64,000 nt of DNA from Dictyophora rubrovolvata (GCA_029959195.1 CP114121.1:2666001-2730000); one strand, 5' to 3'; numbered from the stretch's first letter, positions 12,701-24,430 are shown. Numbers and translations are program-made. The notes: generated from the sequence alone by a model not told the origin.

Positions 12701-13352
12701 TTTTACGTTTTCCATATTAACGAACAAACGAACAAAACAGGAGTTACTTGAAAAACTACAAAACCGAGTTCGCGAACGGTTCATGCATCCAGAACGTGAA
12801 TTTAACCTTCGAGAGCTTCCGCTCGGAAGAACGACAGCCCTTGCGAAATCATCACATTCTAAATCGTCGCCTTCGCCGGCTGCGTATACAGATGCCAGTT
12901 CGGACTTCTCGTCATCGTCCTCCGTCACAACGCCAGATCAATACCATTCGCCTGCGACAACTACTATGACTACGCCTATGTCGCAAATGACACCTCTTAC
13001 AATGACAACCGCTCACTCGCCTGAGTATGTGGGCGCCGGCAGTATGACTTCGCCGACGTCACCGTCGTCAGTTGGTGTCAGCCCACAGGTTTCTACTCTG
13101 AGCCCCTTAATAGCACACCCACACACCGCCTTCGATTGGAAGATGCCTGTATTCAATAATTTACCCATGTTCCCACAGTCAACTGATGGGTTTGACCCTC
13201 GACAGTTGTGGGGTAATGCTCAAGCCTATGGAGGATACCCGCCCGATAGTTCCGGTCATAGTCCCGGAGCGTACGAACAAGCGATGTTGATGGACGTTCA
13301 GACCATTCAGACCGATCCTTGGGATAGGTTTTTGAATAACACCCTCGGATAA
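9787..13352 (+). CDS. Zn2Cys6 fungal-specific transcription factor
   Basis: Intron-rich gene. Exon 1 (9787-9907) plus exon 2 (9968-10012) build the binuclear zinc cluster CAECRRLKLRC, FPCQAC, then IRRGCSALCPD: six cysteines in the CX2CX6CX5CX2CX8C pattern. A coiled-coil linker follows (NLKNREEIQQLREKVSTLEAAL). The middle region, spread over many short exons (WYTFSHG, YLRCTPNRGTPGYRW, ALCWELVGQEVW, FTVGRP), matches the fungal transcription-factor regulatory domain. The C-terminus from about 12840 is Ser/Thr/Pro-rich, as in activation domains. A 10-nt exon (11472-11481) is needed to keep the frame, giving MGIF before RNSRNW. The exon after the zinc cluster is uncertain, since acceptor sites after 10080 and 10098 both keep frame. 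Nuclear DNA-binding regulator that probably recognises CGG triplets; target genes unknown. Confidence 0.88.
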
Positions 13353-13663
13353 TATATCTTTTCTTTCGTCTTGGGCTGCCTTTCTTTCAAATCCGACAAT
13401 CGGTATTATATCAGATAACTTTCAATGCCCTTTTTTTCCCATTTCTCTAGTTCTTTATGTCCGCTATCGGATTCAGACTCTTCTGGTCGATTTATGGTCC
13501 GTTTTTTTTTTGTATATGATAAGCCAATTTATTGCTAGCTCGGTATACAATGTATTTGTAAAAGTCAGATAAAGTAAAAACAAATTGAGGATACAAACGA
13601 AATGCAATAATAGTTCCTCGAAGTCTTGGCTTCAGGCCCCAGGAGTTCTCTGAGAAAAAAAAA
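13353..13663. other. Convergent 3' flank
   Basis: 311 bp between the 3' ends of the Zn2Cys6 gene and the hemerythrin gene. AT-rich, with several poly-T and poly-A runs; no coding sequence or RNA gene seen. Confidence 0.6.
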
Positions 13664-14637
13664 TCAGACGGGAATTTCTCGGGCTTCGTCTATCGTCCAG
13701 TATTTGCGCATGTTTTCCGCACGAAGGTCATTCCTGGGAGGAAAGTGGTTTATAGGTGTGAGAAAAATGTGGAGAAATGCGTGTATTTTCAATTAAAGAA
13801 TAAATACTCACACTTCTTCATCCAAATGTCGCAGCAACGGTTCTCGGAACCCGTCAAGGCATGCACGCAATTCAGTTGGCGAGTAGGTCGTTTGATCAGC
13901 ATAAACTCTTTTAATGATATCTCCCAGTACGTCGAGTCCTTCAGGGATAAAAAATGAGTCCAAAAGCCGGGTATATTATATGGACGAAGAAATCGTGACG
14001 GTCGCACGGTACCCACCATCGTGGATTTTTTTATGAGATTCGCGATGCTGCTCGTTTTCGGAAAATGCAGGCATTTTCTTAGCTAGGATCGGGAAAAGAT
14101 ATGACTGTACAGATAAGGTTTATGGATTAAAAAAAGGGATGCTCTCCGTTCTACGGTACATACTTCTTCGATGCCGTGGTGGTTTTCCAGATCTAGCGGA
14201 ATTTTTGAGGATAAAAACATATATAGTTCTTTACGATAGCGTAGACTTACGTCGCTTGAATGTTCTTATGGTGCTTAGAAAGCCGACTAAAGGCATTCCT
14301 GCTTTTGCAAAAGATCCGTCGGCCAACTGGACACACGATTTTGTTCAAAACCTGAGAGTACGGTTACACGATGCGAAATATTACCTCGTATATTTCATTG
14401 ACTGAAAGAAAGAATACTGAATAAAACCCGGCTATTTAAAATAAACTCAACACTCGCATTGATATTTAAAATAATTATGGAACTCTTCCATGCGATCTCC
14501 CAGCTGCAAGATCTATTTAGTAAAACAACGATCGTAAAACACAAGAAAAGAACCTCAGTCCTTACAGCTCCATACACCTTCTCCTCTTCTTTCGTCAAAG
14601 GTGGAAGTTCAGTCGAGTCTGTTTTGCTCTGAGCCAT
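13664..14637 (-). CDS. Hemerythrin (HHE) domain protein
   Basis: Eight small exons (14637-14566, 14503-14458, 14401-14385, 14326-14251, 14192-14164, 14104-14017, 13938-13812, 13733-13664) join in phase to 174 residues. The helical bundle carries the metal-ligand motifs of hemerythrin-like proteins: MEEFHNYFKYQF in helix 1, HLENHHGIEE in helix 2, FSENEQHRESHKKIH in helix 3 and LLRHLDEEV in helix 4. Such proteins hold a non-heme di-iron centre that can bind O2, NO or peroxide; the role of fungal copies is poorly known. No signal peptide or membrane segment. The intron after exon 2 only works with a GC donor (T then GCGAGT), and exon 3 is 17 nt. It lies next to a chromate transporter and a GST on the same strand. 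Confidence 0.88.
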
Positions 14638-14826
14638 TATGACGTCCCGAGAAGTGGATTTTAGGCGCAGCTGGGGTTTGAGCAATTTAGGGTGCCAACG
14701 ATAGTAAGAAGCGTTCAATAGAAAGAACAGGGGAGGAGGGTTAACCCGAATACGCTTATAGTGGAATCCGAAGCTGTATTTGAAAGGAATTTTTTTGGTG
14801 GGTTTATTGTGGTAATTAGCTGAGGG

Positions 14827-15312
14827 TGCAGCGCCGGCGCCGCGCTCAGGGAAGATAAATTTCCTCCGGCCGGTGGGCGTCATGACTAAAGTTCTCTAAA
14901 TATAACCATGGGCATGCATAGCTTGAGTAAAAAAAAGCATGTATTTGACAGCTTGAAGATCATGTTGGCAACGGCCACAATGTCTTAGTGAAAATTTGAG
15001 GCCGTTGCCAGTTTGATATTTGTAGGAAGTAACGGCATGAATTATCTTGCGATCATCCTCAATAACGCGGTCAGACCCGTGTAACATAATCTTGTATTTT
15101 ATATATTTAGCTTAGACAAAGCGCAAGTGATATAGCATTCAAAATAAGATTACGTACTTTCACCTTTCACTTCCGACTCGTGGAGGCGTCCATTGAATCT
15201 GGTACCTTAAGACTGAAAAATCGTATTTCTTAAGGTCCTTATGAGGCAATCGAACGGGAAGATGAACTAAAGGTAAAATGTATGTATCAGACATCTTTGC
15301 GAGTGCACTTCG
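14827..15312 (-). pseudogene. Truncated inverted copy of the 3' end of the carboxylesterase gene
   Basis: Read on the minus strand, 15312-15062 follows the esterase gene from about 35460 to 35700 almost base for base, including the HKDLKKYDF exon and the intron after it. 15058-14830 then follows 36024-36240, the 3' flank of that gene. The roughly 320 bp in between, which hold the last coding exons of the intact gene, are missing here. A small deletion in the YVTHGSD region shifts the frame. The piece cannot encode a working enzyme: it lacks the start, the nucleophile serine and the end. It lies between the hemerythrin gene and the chromate transporter gene. Confidence 0.85.
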
Positions 15313-15507
15313 TAAACCCTAGAATGGAATAGTTAATGGATGTGATAGGTCGCCCCCTCGGGAATGTTATTGCATTATGAAAACAGAATATCCCAGCGAG
15401 CCTACCAATCCCAGGCTTAGACTTGTCAATTCGATGCTGTGGATTCGACACGAATAGAACTTCTTTCTATTATCCTAATAAAAAAAGCTGCATACAACAT
15501 CCGATGC

Positions 15508-17561
15508 TCAACGCCTTGTAACCCCCCACCAAGCAATGCCAGCGATGGCTCCTCCAAGTATAGCAAAAGGTGCAGACACTTTGAACCATTCGCATCCGAC
15601 AAAGGCCCCGGCTGTTACGACAACCCACCACCCATCTTGGAATAGAGAAGAGCCGACAGCTGGTGTGTCAGGTCGTCCGCTTGACATGATAAATCCAACT
15701 TGAAGAAGACGATATGTAGCTGCAAATATCTGGCCGAAAATAGGGTATAAATATATATGTACTCCTAAGAATCAACTGCTCAGTACTTACAAGTCCAACG
15801 GCGGTGGCATTCAAACCTCTGAGAACACTTTTCGCAACTTTGTTAGATCTCCATTTGCTGTAGAAAGGAAGCAGTCCAATCTTGAGGACTATTCCAGGGG
15901 TAAATATAGCTATACAGCCAAGTATTCCGCCGACGACAGGCTGATGAGGGAGAGCGAGGACACCGAGGTATATTGCAAAGTTAAATTGAGGACCGGGTAG
16001 AGCTTGTATGAGAGCAAAGCCTAAAATAAAATTGCGGGAACTGACCCTGAAATGACATACATATGAATGATTGATAAAGGAACTTTCTGGATTATATGTA
16101 GAGCTTTAAAACGTACCAGCCAGGGTCTACGACGTAGGAGCGCAAAAGTGGGATGACGACCGGACCACCGCCCTTTCCAAGAATAAGAATATAAGATCCA
16201 TATATAAATATTTGACTACTCACGAAGATAATAGTCCCAGCCAACATAATTCGTACAAAGAAATCAAATGCCCTCGCACGAGTTACAGCCGCACGCAGAA
16301 CGATAACGATCACCAAGAAGGCGACGTAAAAAGCCGATCTGAATACTTGGATTAGGTCTTTAATGTGATATAAATAGAGAAAAGCGACGTACATGAAGAG
16401 TCCGTTTCTGATGCTTAACGTAAAATAAGGCGACAGTTCGTGCTTCGGAGCAAGGCCTGAACAATGGCCCTCAGCGGCTTCTGCAGGAGAATCTAAGGAT
16501 GTTTTTACACCAATAGATTCCACCTGCTGCACGAGCTGGTTCGGACTCGAAGGGTCCGCTGGCTCGCATACGGGGACATGATTTATTATTTCAGTAGTAT
16601 TTACATCATGTATGGAATTAGGTTCAATCCCCGTTCCCTTTTCAACGTCTCCGCCATGATTCACAATCACATCGCCTTTCCCAACCCTCGGGCTTCCGTT
16701 CCTCCTGAATTTGCACCAGCTTGCTGATTTTATCTTAGCGTCCAGCCGCCTTCTCATCGGAGCCAACCAGTCCCAAAGAAGTGTAGCTAGCCCACCGCAA
16801 GCCATCAAGACAGGGTAAAGCCACTGAGCGTCGAAGCAGGTCGCAAAAGCAGCGCTGATGAAGACTTCGAGGCGAGTTATGGGATCCGTTATAACTTTGG
16901 TGGAAAGATTATAACCTGCTAGGGCGATCAAGCCAACTGCAGCGGCGTTCAGGCCGGAGAACAGGGCAAAGACTACATCAGGAAGAGTATTGGAGATATG
17001 TTTGACACCAAAACCAAAGCCGAACATGACGAAAGCTCCAGGAGCCCTGAATGTTATGTTTGAGAGGGATTTTGTTTCAACGGACATAAGATGGGTAACT
17101 GACGTTAGGAGTACGAAAGACAATAACCCGGGTATAATTCCTCCACGCAAAAGAGATATCGAGAATGCGAGCTAGAATAATGACTGATGGGACGAACTGG
17201 ACTTATTGAATGAATGGATGCGCACGCACCTGCGAAAAACTAGGACCGGGCAACGCACTCGACAGAGCCAACAAGTCAGTAAAAGTTTTGTCATCCAACC
17301 ATTTTTCGTCTTTGACAAAGATCTTTTGAAAAAGGAAGGGCTTGGTCAGGCTAATTGAAAGTGTCAAGTAATAAGGCTCACATTCCGCAGTAGAACTATA
17401 TTCGCCGAGGGTCCTCCAAAGGCGACGAAACCCAGAGGACCGTAGAATCGCAGTACTTCAAAGCAACGAGCAGCTAGTGACCTTTGGGGGGCAGAAACTT
17501 CATGCACGATTGTAGACATATCGGAGTAGGGAGCAAGTGTAGGGGTTCGTAAACTTGCCAA
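15508..17561 (-). CDS. Chromate ion transporter, CHR family (two-domain)
   Basis: Opening exons 17561-17382, 17322-17230, 17171-17104 and a long exon from 17046 join in phase; further short exons run to the stop at 15508. Two CHR domains are seen. The first holds FGPLGFVAFGGPSANI-like sequence, LALSSALPGPSFSQ and GFGFGVKHISNTLP. The second holds MLAGTIIF, GGGPVVIPLL and LGFALIQALPGPQFNFA. The paired GG(P) and LPGP motifs and about ten hydrophobic helices are diagnostic of long-chain CHR proteins, which move chromate out of cells or, in some fungi, affect chromium sensitivity. A hydrophilic loop of about 110 residues separates the domains. Start chosen at 17561; an in-frame ATG at 17519 is an alternative. 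Plasma membrane is expected. Chromate specificity is known for relatives, not shown here. Confidence 0.92.
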
Positions 17562-17929
17562 GGGTTTTTCCCCGTGACAAAAATCGCGCCAGGCACCAGA
17601 TGAACGTGCGTCAAACTATGTACGTTATGAGCGTTCCTTAATCACCAACGTTCATTGGTCCTTTGTTATAGGCTAAAAGAAAGGATAAGAGAGATCTGAG
17701 ACGATTGTTTGAAGGATCCTTGACTTTAGGTGATATTCACAATATTATCAAACGAAAGAGACATCTTGTTTCGGTGCCGCCATTGCCGTGACCTACTTGT
17801 CACAGTCGGGCTCGTCGGGCTTCAACTTTTTCGAAAATTACGGGTCAAGTTCAAACTGAGCAAAGCTAGATATATTGTTTTCCAATAACAACTTCAAATG
17901 TCGCATAGCAGCCTGGTCAGTCGCTCTAC
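17562..17929. promoter_or_regulatory. Spacer, GST 3' end to chromate transporter promoter
   Basis: 368 bp between two minus-strand genes. It should hold the GST 3' end and the transporter promoter. No TATA box or named operator was recognised. Confidence 0.45.
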
Positions 17930-19282
17930 TTATTCATCGTATTTCTTAAAACCGAAAAGTAATGCACCGCCTGCTCTTGTTTCCTCAATAGATAGGGCAG
18001 CACGACTGAGATTGATTCAATTTATACCAAGTAAAAGTGGAGTTTCTGTAAGTATAAACGTACGCATCGGGATCCCATCGTCCAGGAACCTCCATTCCTT
18101 TAAAGGTCTTCGGTCGAGCCATTATACGTTTAACCCAGTCATCAAGGTTGGGGTAATCTTTCAGATTGATACCAACGAATATCGCGCTGCGAATCCTACG
18201 TAACCACGTGGGTTAAAATTTGAAAATTCGTTGATCACACAAAATTTGCTGAGCGGAAACGGCCTGTTACGTACCAGGGACTGTAAAGATATCCATGAAT
18301 CAGAGTAAGTCCACTTTCAAGAACGAGCACAGAAATTCACAAAGCTTTCATATCCGCTATGCTATAATGGGAACCAACCAGCCATTCGCGACCTTTCATG
18401 CGTTCCTCCAGGACCGAATAGAGTCGGATGGTCTCGTTCTATTTGGATCAAATGACATTTAGCAATTACAAATAAAGATGAATGAACTAGTGTTACTTGA
18501 TAGCGTCTGATAGCACTTGGATTATCTTCGGGATCCAAACGCAAAAAGTGAGCACTGCAATAGAATTTCAGATGACCTACTAACTCTATCACTGATAGAT
18601 ATGTATAAGCCTTACGATTGACCTTGCCTTCGACACCGTCAATGATTGTTATTGTAGTCCAAAATGGTTCAAAGCTAATTTATTGAATACGTACATTGGC
18701 GCAAGTCCTCCATGAGCCCAGAGGAGCCACTGAAGTTGTTCACTGTAAAGTTTGGGCTCTTCAACGGGGTCATAAGAAATTTGATGTTCGGGATCAAAAT
18801 GTTGTGCGATGTCTGGAAAGAAAAAAAAAAAGTTTGATGTGAAAGAGATAGGCAAAGTGATTGAATTACAAAGAAGGATGGCTGAAGATTCCCACACGCA
18901 GAAATCTTCTCTGGAATGATCGATAAGGGTAGGGAGACGGCCTGTTTTATTGTGATTCAGAAGTTGAACGTCCGTCTGATATACGGAGACACAAACCGTT
19001 TGGGTTGATCTTCAGATACCATTCACTTTTCTGTTCTTTATCAGGTAAGGAAAGGGTTTTCACGTCATCTGAAATAATGTGAATAATGTAATTGAACACC
19101 TTTACTCTGGACGGTTCATGGGACTTGAAGACATACAAGGGATATCGAGTTCATCAAGAGCCACCGAGACACATTGAGCTGCGAAAACAAGATATCAAAA
19201 TATCCGTCAAAATCAACAAAATAAGGAATAATTAACATGCGGGAGACCAAATCGTGTAGAGAGTTACTTTGGGGGAAGGCAT
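17930..19282 (-). CDS. Glutathione S-transferase, Ure2p-like
   Basis: Starts MPSPKVTLYTIWSPASQCVS at 19282 and continues through many short exons. The thioredoxin-fold half shows LDELDIPYDVKTLSL, WYLKINPNGRLPTLIDH with the cis-proline turn, and WESSAILLYIAQHFD, the glutathione-binding E-S motif. The helical half shows LYSEQLQWLLWAHGGLAPMQGQ, LRLYSVLEERM-like sequence, WLVGSHYSIADM (the N-capping box) and LDDWVKRIMARP. This order and spacing match fungal Ure2p-class GSTs, which conjugate glutathione to electrophiles or act as peroxidases. The last exon is taken as the one ending ALLFGFKKYDE at 17930; reading straight through would end at 17985 instead. Cytosolic. It lies directly upstream of the chromate transporter gene on the same strand. 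Confidence 0.9.
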
Positions 19283-19995
19283 GTCGGGGTGGTGTAAGAA
19301 GGGCTCAGTTCGTAGTGCACGAGCATAGACCTGACGCGGCGAGCCGGGCGAGCAACGGCCTGTGTCTCCGTCTGTAAACTTTAGGGAATGTCTCCGAGGA
19401 TTTTGAATCAGACTTCTGAAACGACTTTCGCAGTTATAACCACACTAGGCAATAATTCAGTGTTAGCATCAAAAGGCGTGGGATCTTTCCAAAGTAGAAA
19501 ATCAATACATTAGTACGCGGCGAAAGTGGAAAGTCCTTGTTGATGTTTCGCCGGTGTGCGTTTGTTCGCAATACAAGCGGTACAGGCTGCGTACATGCCC
19601 CGCTGGTGCTTTATTTTCGGAACACCGTTCGTCATGCATCATAAATGAATGAATGACCAAATACGTGCCTAGATTAATGAAATTCCAGGGTGAAGACGCA
19701 TTGGGATTTCATGTCCAAAGGGTCCAAACTCAGAAATTCTGTTTGGAAAAGGAATATATCAGCCAATCTGTGATGGCAAATTTACTCAAATTGATGATAT
19801 CTAGCACAGAAGTGCACGACAAAAATGGGCTTAATCGGGAATGCTCATAATTGCTCATAGCGATGATGGTATTAGGGAGAGCGGAAATGTCACGTGTGAC
19901 GCGTGACAAACATTTTTTTTCCTTTCATCGATCGCTTTCGCTCTTCAAACATTACCGTCGAGATGGAAACCAATTGTTATTGGTATAAATTCTAA
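19283..19995. promoter_or_regulatory. Spacer upstream of the GST gene
   Basis: 713 bp between the 3' end of the Cys/His-rich gene and the GST start. Includes an ACGTGTGACGCGTGAC stretch near 19891-19906 with CGTG/CGTCA-type cores that could bind bZIP or bHLH factors; this is only a sequence resemblance. No gene seen; a 65-codon frame at 19653-19850 is not supported. Confidence 0.4.
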
Positions 19996-22025
19996 CTACT
20001 CGGGGCATCCGCCAGGGAAATTATACAGGATTTTATCATGATAACTGTACCACTCCTGCTTCGGCAGTAGGGCCTCTACACGGTCCAGCTCCTCTTTGCG
20101 CACCCTCTCGGGCAGTTTCGCATGCACTGTATTGATGTGATTTCTAATGATCTCAATCCGGATCACCAAGGAGGTGTCGCTCGGACACAGCGAGCATTTA
20201 ACCTTGTCAAGCTCCTGTCGGGCGTAGGCGAATTTCTCCTCCGTCGTCAGAAAGTGCACCGTGGATGACCCCGAAACAATGTCACCGATTCTATGTGTGT
20301 TCTTCACGGCTTGGAACATATGCGTCGACACCAAATGCTCCAACTTGCGATCGGCCCGCCATTTGCCTGGACTCTCCCTGCGCGGATCGGCCGTGTCATA
20401 CTGCTTGTCAGCCAGCTTGCACAGTATGCAAGGCCCTTTATTGGGAAAGAATTTATTGACCCAGTTCCGACTGCGCATTGCGACCCGGCTATTGGGCGAT
20501 TTCCTCTCTTCCTCTTGCTTCCGGCTGGTAGTCTGGCTGGTAGCGGGAAGGAAGACTGGCTCCATAGACGATCGAGCGCGTTTTCTGGGCGGGGGCGAAG
20601 GAGAAGAAGAAGAAGAAGGATGGGGTCTTTTTAGGGTGGGACGCGCGAAATGGGGAGCGGGATTGGAGACTAGATCGACCGCCGGTGGTATGCCGTCGAG
20701 GGGGGTAATTGGAGAGGAAGAGGAGGAGGAGGGTAATGAATCGGGAGAGACCATTGAGGGCACAGTGACCTTTGATATGATTAGAGGTACTCCAAATTCT
20801 GGCGCGGTGACCGAGTGTAATGGTATCGTTGGTTGACTGCGTTGGGTATCTTGCTGCGATGGGTATAAGGCAGGCGCAAGAGCAGTTTGTGGCAAAGCAT
20901 TGTCTTCGGGGGAGACGGGGTAGTATGTAAAAGATGGTAGAGAATCATTGAAATAGGGTATATGCAACTGGGCGTTGGATATCGAATCGTGCTGAAATTG
21001 GTATAAATTTGAGGGGGTAGCGGGGAGTGGGAAGGTTACATCGGTTGAGAATACAGGATATGATTGAATTGGTGGATGAAAAGAAGAAGGGGTATAAGAA
21101 AAATATGGCACGGAGGGGATGTCGGCCGTGGCCGTGGTAGCCGCTGACGGTTGCAAAATATAAGCGACCGGGTCAAATCCGTCGGTTGAGATGTTGTGTT
21201 GAGGAAGGTACAAGTATCGCTCAAAAGATTGGGCGGACTTGTGACCAGAAGTGGGCAAGAAGCCCGACTCCTCGATTATTTGCCTCACAATAACAGGAGA
21301 AACGTTGCAATTCAACGTTTCTGTGTCAATGTGATTTATAGGTGAAATTTTCCGGGAGTTGGCAGACAGATGCCTTTGAAATTGACAGCGTTAACAATAA
21401 ATTTGTTTGAGCTATAAAAAAATCTTACGTCTGCAACCCCCAGTCCGTGCGGTACGTGGACTGATCCAAGTTCTCAACTTGCGACGTGTCGAAGTATGGC
21501 GTCGAAGGTAGTACAGTGTCTCTATTAAATATCGTCAGTGACTGTCATACAGGAAGGAATGATTGAGTGGCTTACAAGTCCAAAGGTATCGAGTACGGGC
21601 TCTGATGGTGCTGAGCTGGTTGGTTCGCACTTGAACTAGACAAAGACTGTCAGAGGTTACGATCCCTTTCAGAGATAATTGAGACTCACTTGTCGTAACC
21701 TGGGCCGTGGGATTCAACTCCGGGGAAGTAGAGTTGGCCGTAGTTCATCGATGAACTGGGGTCCAGGTCGGATGATGGAACCATACCACCCACGTTCTGA
21801 ACGTGGGTGGCATATATATCTTCCGAGGTTCCATTTATGTCGGTTTCATTTCTAGATTGGTGTTTATTCAGTCATGTGTTTTACGTTGGAGACAATATTG
21901 ACTCACGAAGGATGATCCGCCCAGTCTACGTGTACTGGAGTCAGACCGAACTGTAGAGAACTCGGAAGACCGAGTTCTTTGAGGAAAGTTGGGGAAAAAT
22001 AGAGTTCAAAATCAGGAAAGCTCAT
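19996..22025 (-). CDS. Uncharacterised Ser/Pro-rich nuclear protein with C-terminal Cys/His motifs
   Basis: Starts MSFPDFELYFSPTFLKEL at 22025. Short exons (QLYFPGVESHGPGYD, HHQSPYSIPLDL, QVENLDQSTYRTDWGLQ) lead into a long last exon that ends at 19996. The middle is low-complexity Ser/Pro/Thr with a clear nuclear localisation signal, PPRKRARSS. The C-terminal 160 residues are conserved-looking and contain CILCKLADKQYD, later HLVSTHMF, and then KCSLCPSDTSL followed by RNHINTVH. The last is a C2H2-like CX2C...HX4H arrangement, though the spacing is not classical. Features suggest a DNA-binding regulator with an N-terminal activation region. No family was recognised. All junctions keep frame, so the gene appears intact. 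Confidence 0.7.
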
Positions 22026-23567
22026 GGTTGAAGTGTGAAAGCAAGAGGGGGATACGAGTGAGAGTTGTCTCAGGATAAGCGCGAGTATGGGGGGCCTTTT
22101 TATGTGCACGAGAGGAGCGTGAGTATTGAATGCAGGGTTAACGCACTTACTTAGTTTGAAAGGCGTGGTTTCGCCTCGTGTTTTCGTCACGACCATTTCG
22201 ACTAGGAAGAGAGAATTTTGTTCGTGTCCAGTAAGGGCTGATGATACTAAATTAAACGATGCCCGAAGCCGGGAACGTCGAGATCAACGCTCAGCTGCGC
22301 GAAAAAATCCCGGTTTCGTGTTGTTTCGAAATGTAGTGTAGGATCTACATACATGCGACTGAGGTTGTACTTCCTTGTGCCCCTTACTCACGCATCTCTG
22401 TTGTGCGTTCAAACCTGATGCTATGAACCCAAGCCACTACCTCGGAAATACTTCACCGCAAGGGTCGACTGGCACCCCAAACGCTCAATAAATTGACAGG
22501 GATGTTGATAATCAAATCTTGACGCGTTGTAACAGGCTGGAACATCTCTTGTTTACCTCAAAAAGGAAAGTCCTCAGCGCAGGCCCGGATGTTATTATAT
22601 ATAAGATGCCGTGCGGATGGATCTCGGCCGCGAGTAGCAGGTACATACACAGTACGTCATATTGCACATTTTAATTCAGTAGGTATTACGCGTTATGCCT
22701 AGAAGAAGAAGTCTTGCTCTCCGGATTGAAGGTAATACAGTCTATTGAAATACTCCCAGGTAGACCTACTAGAGTACCATTAGCTGCAGGAGATTTGTCT
22801 TGGTGTTGAGTTCATAAACCCTTCAGCTATCGAAAATTCGTCTTTAACGAACCACGGCATTACACAATCACTACGCAGAGCAAACTCTGGTGCAATTGCT
22901 CCCCCTCGATGACTACTTCCGAGACCACCGCAAAATAGTGCTTTCAAATGGTTTGCTTTGAACCAACGGCTTGACTTGCCTTGCAATCTCGTATAATCAC
23001 CTTCTCCATTTATGTCTTTTGATGTTTTCTTCCCTTCAAGTTATGTTTCACGGGAAGTATATATTCCCGTACAGAAGTTAGAAATATTCTGAGAATTGAG
23101 TAAGTCGCTATTTTACCTCTATCTCTGTTTTCTTGCTCCGTTGTCGTCCGGAACGTCTTTCACCTTATAAATTCCACTTCCTTCCTTTTTTCACATACCC
23201 CCCTTTAGATAGCTCTTGCTCTCTCCCTTTATCGGTTTTTAGACCTGTCAATATACGCATCATTGTCAGAAAGCACATGTGGGACGAGCGGCGAACTCTC
23301 ACGGCATCGGTTCTCTGGTCCCATCGGCACTTTTCCCGTAGAGTTATCTAATTTTAAACTTTCAAAGGTCTTAATCCTTTTTTTTTTTGATTAGAAGAAG
23401 CATCAGCGTGAAGAAGGGAGCTAACTTAGGCCAAGTATTCATTACTGCTTCGCGATAACTTTAGGAGATAAGCCATGCGAAGATTTTGTATGCGCATGGG
23501 AAGGCACGCCTTGTTATGAGAAATTTGTCTTTTTTTCCAATGCTTCTGAAGATCAAATCAAGTCGGA
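22026..23567. other. Divergent intergenic region
   Basis: 1.54 kb between two divergent genes. A 68-codon minus-strand frame at 22780-22986 (containing SSHRGGAIAPEF) has gene-like composition, but no partner exon was found, so it is left uncalled. The rest shows nothing recognisable. Confidence 0.45.
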
Positions 23568-24373
23568 ATGAAACCACAAGCAAAAGGAAGAGAAGGTATT
23601 TTAAACTTTAGCTAAATTAAAGTTGCTGAAGATGAATAAACAAGACGCGGGAGAAATTTTCTTTCGTAGTCTTTTTGTTTTCAAGGATGTCTAACGTGTA
23701 GGAATATTCTAATCAAATCATTCAGGAAGAAAAGCTGGCCACGAGCCGCGGTGGCTTGATTGGATATTATTAAATCGGAATGAAGACATTAACACAACGC
23801 ACAGACCGAGCTATTTCGAAGCTGTTTTTAATTGTATGGTCCCATGACTATTTGATCAAGAATTCATTTTTTTCTTCTTACAGCCGTCACCCTATCGTCG
23901 GGGACTTCGGACATTTCTAATTATCACGAGCCAAATATTCACATTGCCTGTGACGGTTTGAGAAAATTATATCATTCATCCATCGCCAGTGATCAACTCT
24001 GCGTGACGTAGAATTTCGGTTTCTCTGTTTTAATTTTCACAGTGGATAGACAAGAGACGATAGAAAGCCAGCAAGATAACAATATGGTATGTGATTTAAA
24101 TAGATTCATAGTTGTGAATGATGTATATCCCCCGTGTCATGTCTTTCTTGACAGTTTCAAGGCTCCAGTCCGCGACCATACGAAAGCACGAGCACGGATT
24201 CACAACTACCAAACTGGTATTATTCCTTTTCAAGCACTCTACCTTGACGATCTTACAGAGATAAGCAGATAGGTAACCACGGAAGAACCGTTGGAGGAAG
24301 GAACACCGATGTTATGTCAATATGTTTCTTTCAAGTTTTCGGCTCTCCTGTTTCCGCGGAAAGATTCCTCTGA
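23568..24373 (+). CDS. Uncharacterised intron-dense gene, about 130 residues
   Basis: Six proposed exons: 23568-23595, 23726-23833, 23884-23955, 24043-24086, 24155-24216, 24301-24373. Four consecutive junctions (exons 2 to 5) keep one open frame with standard GT donors and AG acceptors, which is hard to obtain by chance. The product reads MKPQAKGREG, then RKAGHEPRWLDWILLNRNED, HRPSYFEAVFNSVTLSSG, CDVDRQETIESQQDNNMF, QGSSPRPYESTSTDSQ. It is hydrophilic, with a basic start and Ser/Thr-rich end, and has no signal peptide or membrane helix. I do not recognise a family. The first exon and the last acceptor are the least sure; an acceptor five bases earlier also gives an open tail. It is convergent with the next gene, 57 bp apart. 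Confidence 0.5.
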
Positions 24374-24430
24374 ACGAAAATTGAATAAAAGCCAAATGTT
24401 CCCGTTGTTTTATTTTAAAGCTCGCAATGC

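Noticed and set aside
13664-22025. A secondary-metabolite gene cluster around the Zn2Cys6 factor
   Set aside because: No polyketide, peptide or terpene synthase, P450 or tailoring enzyme nearby; only transporter, GST and regulator genes are present.
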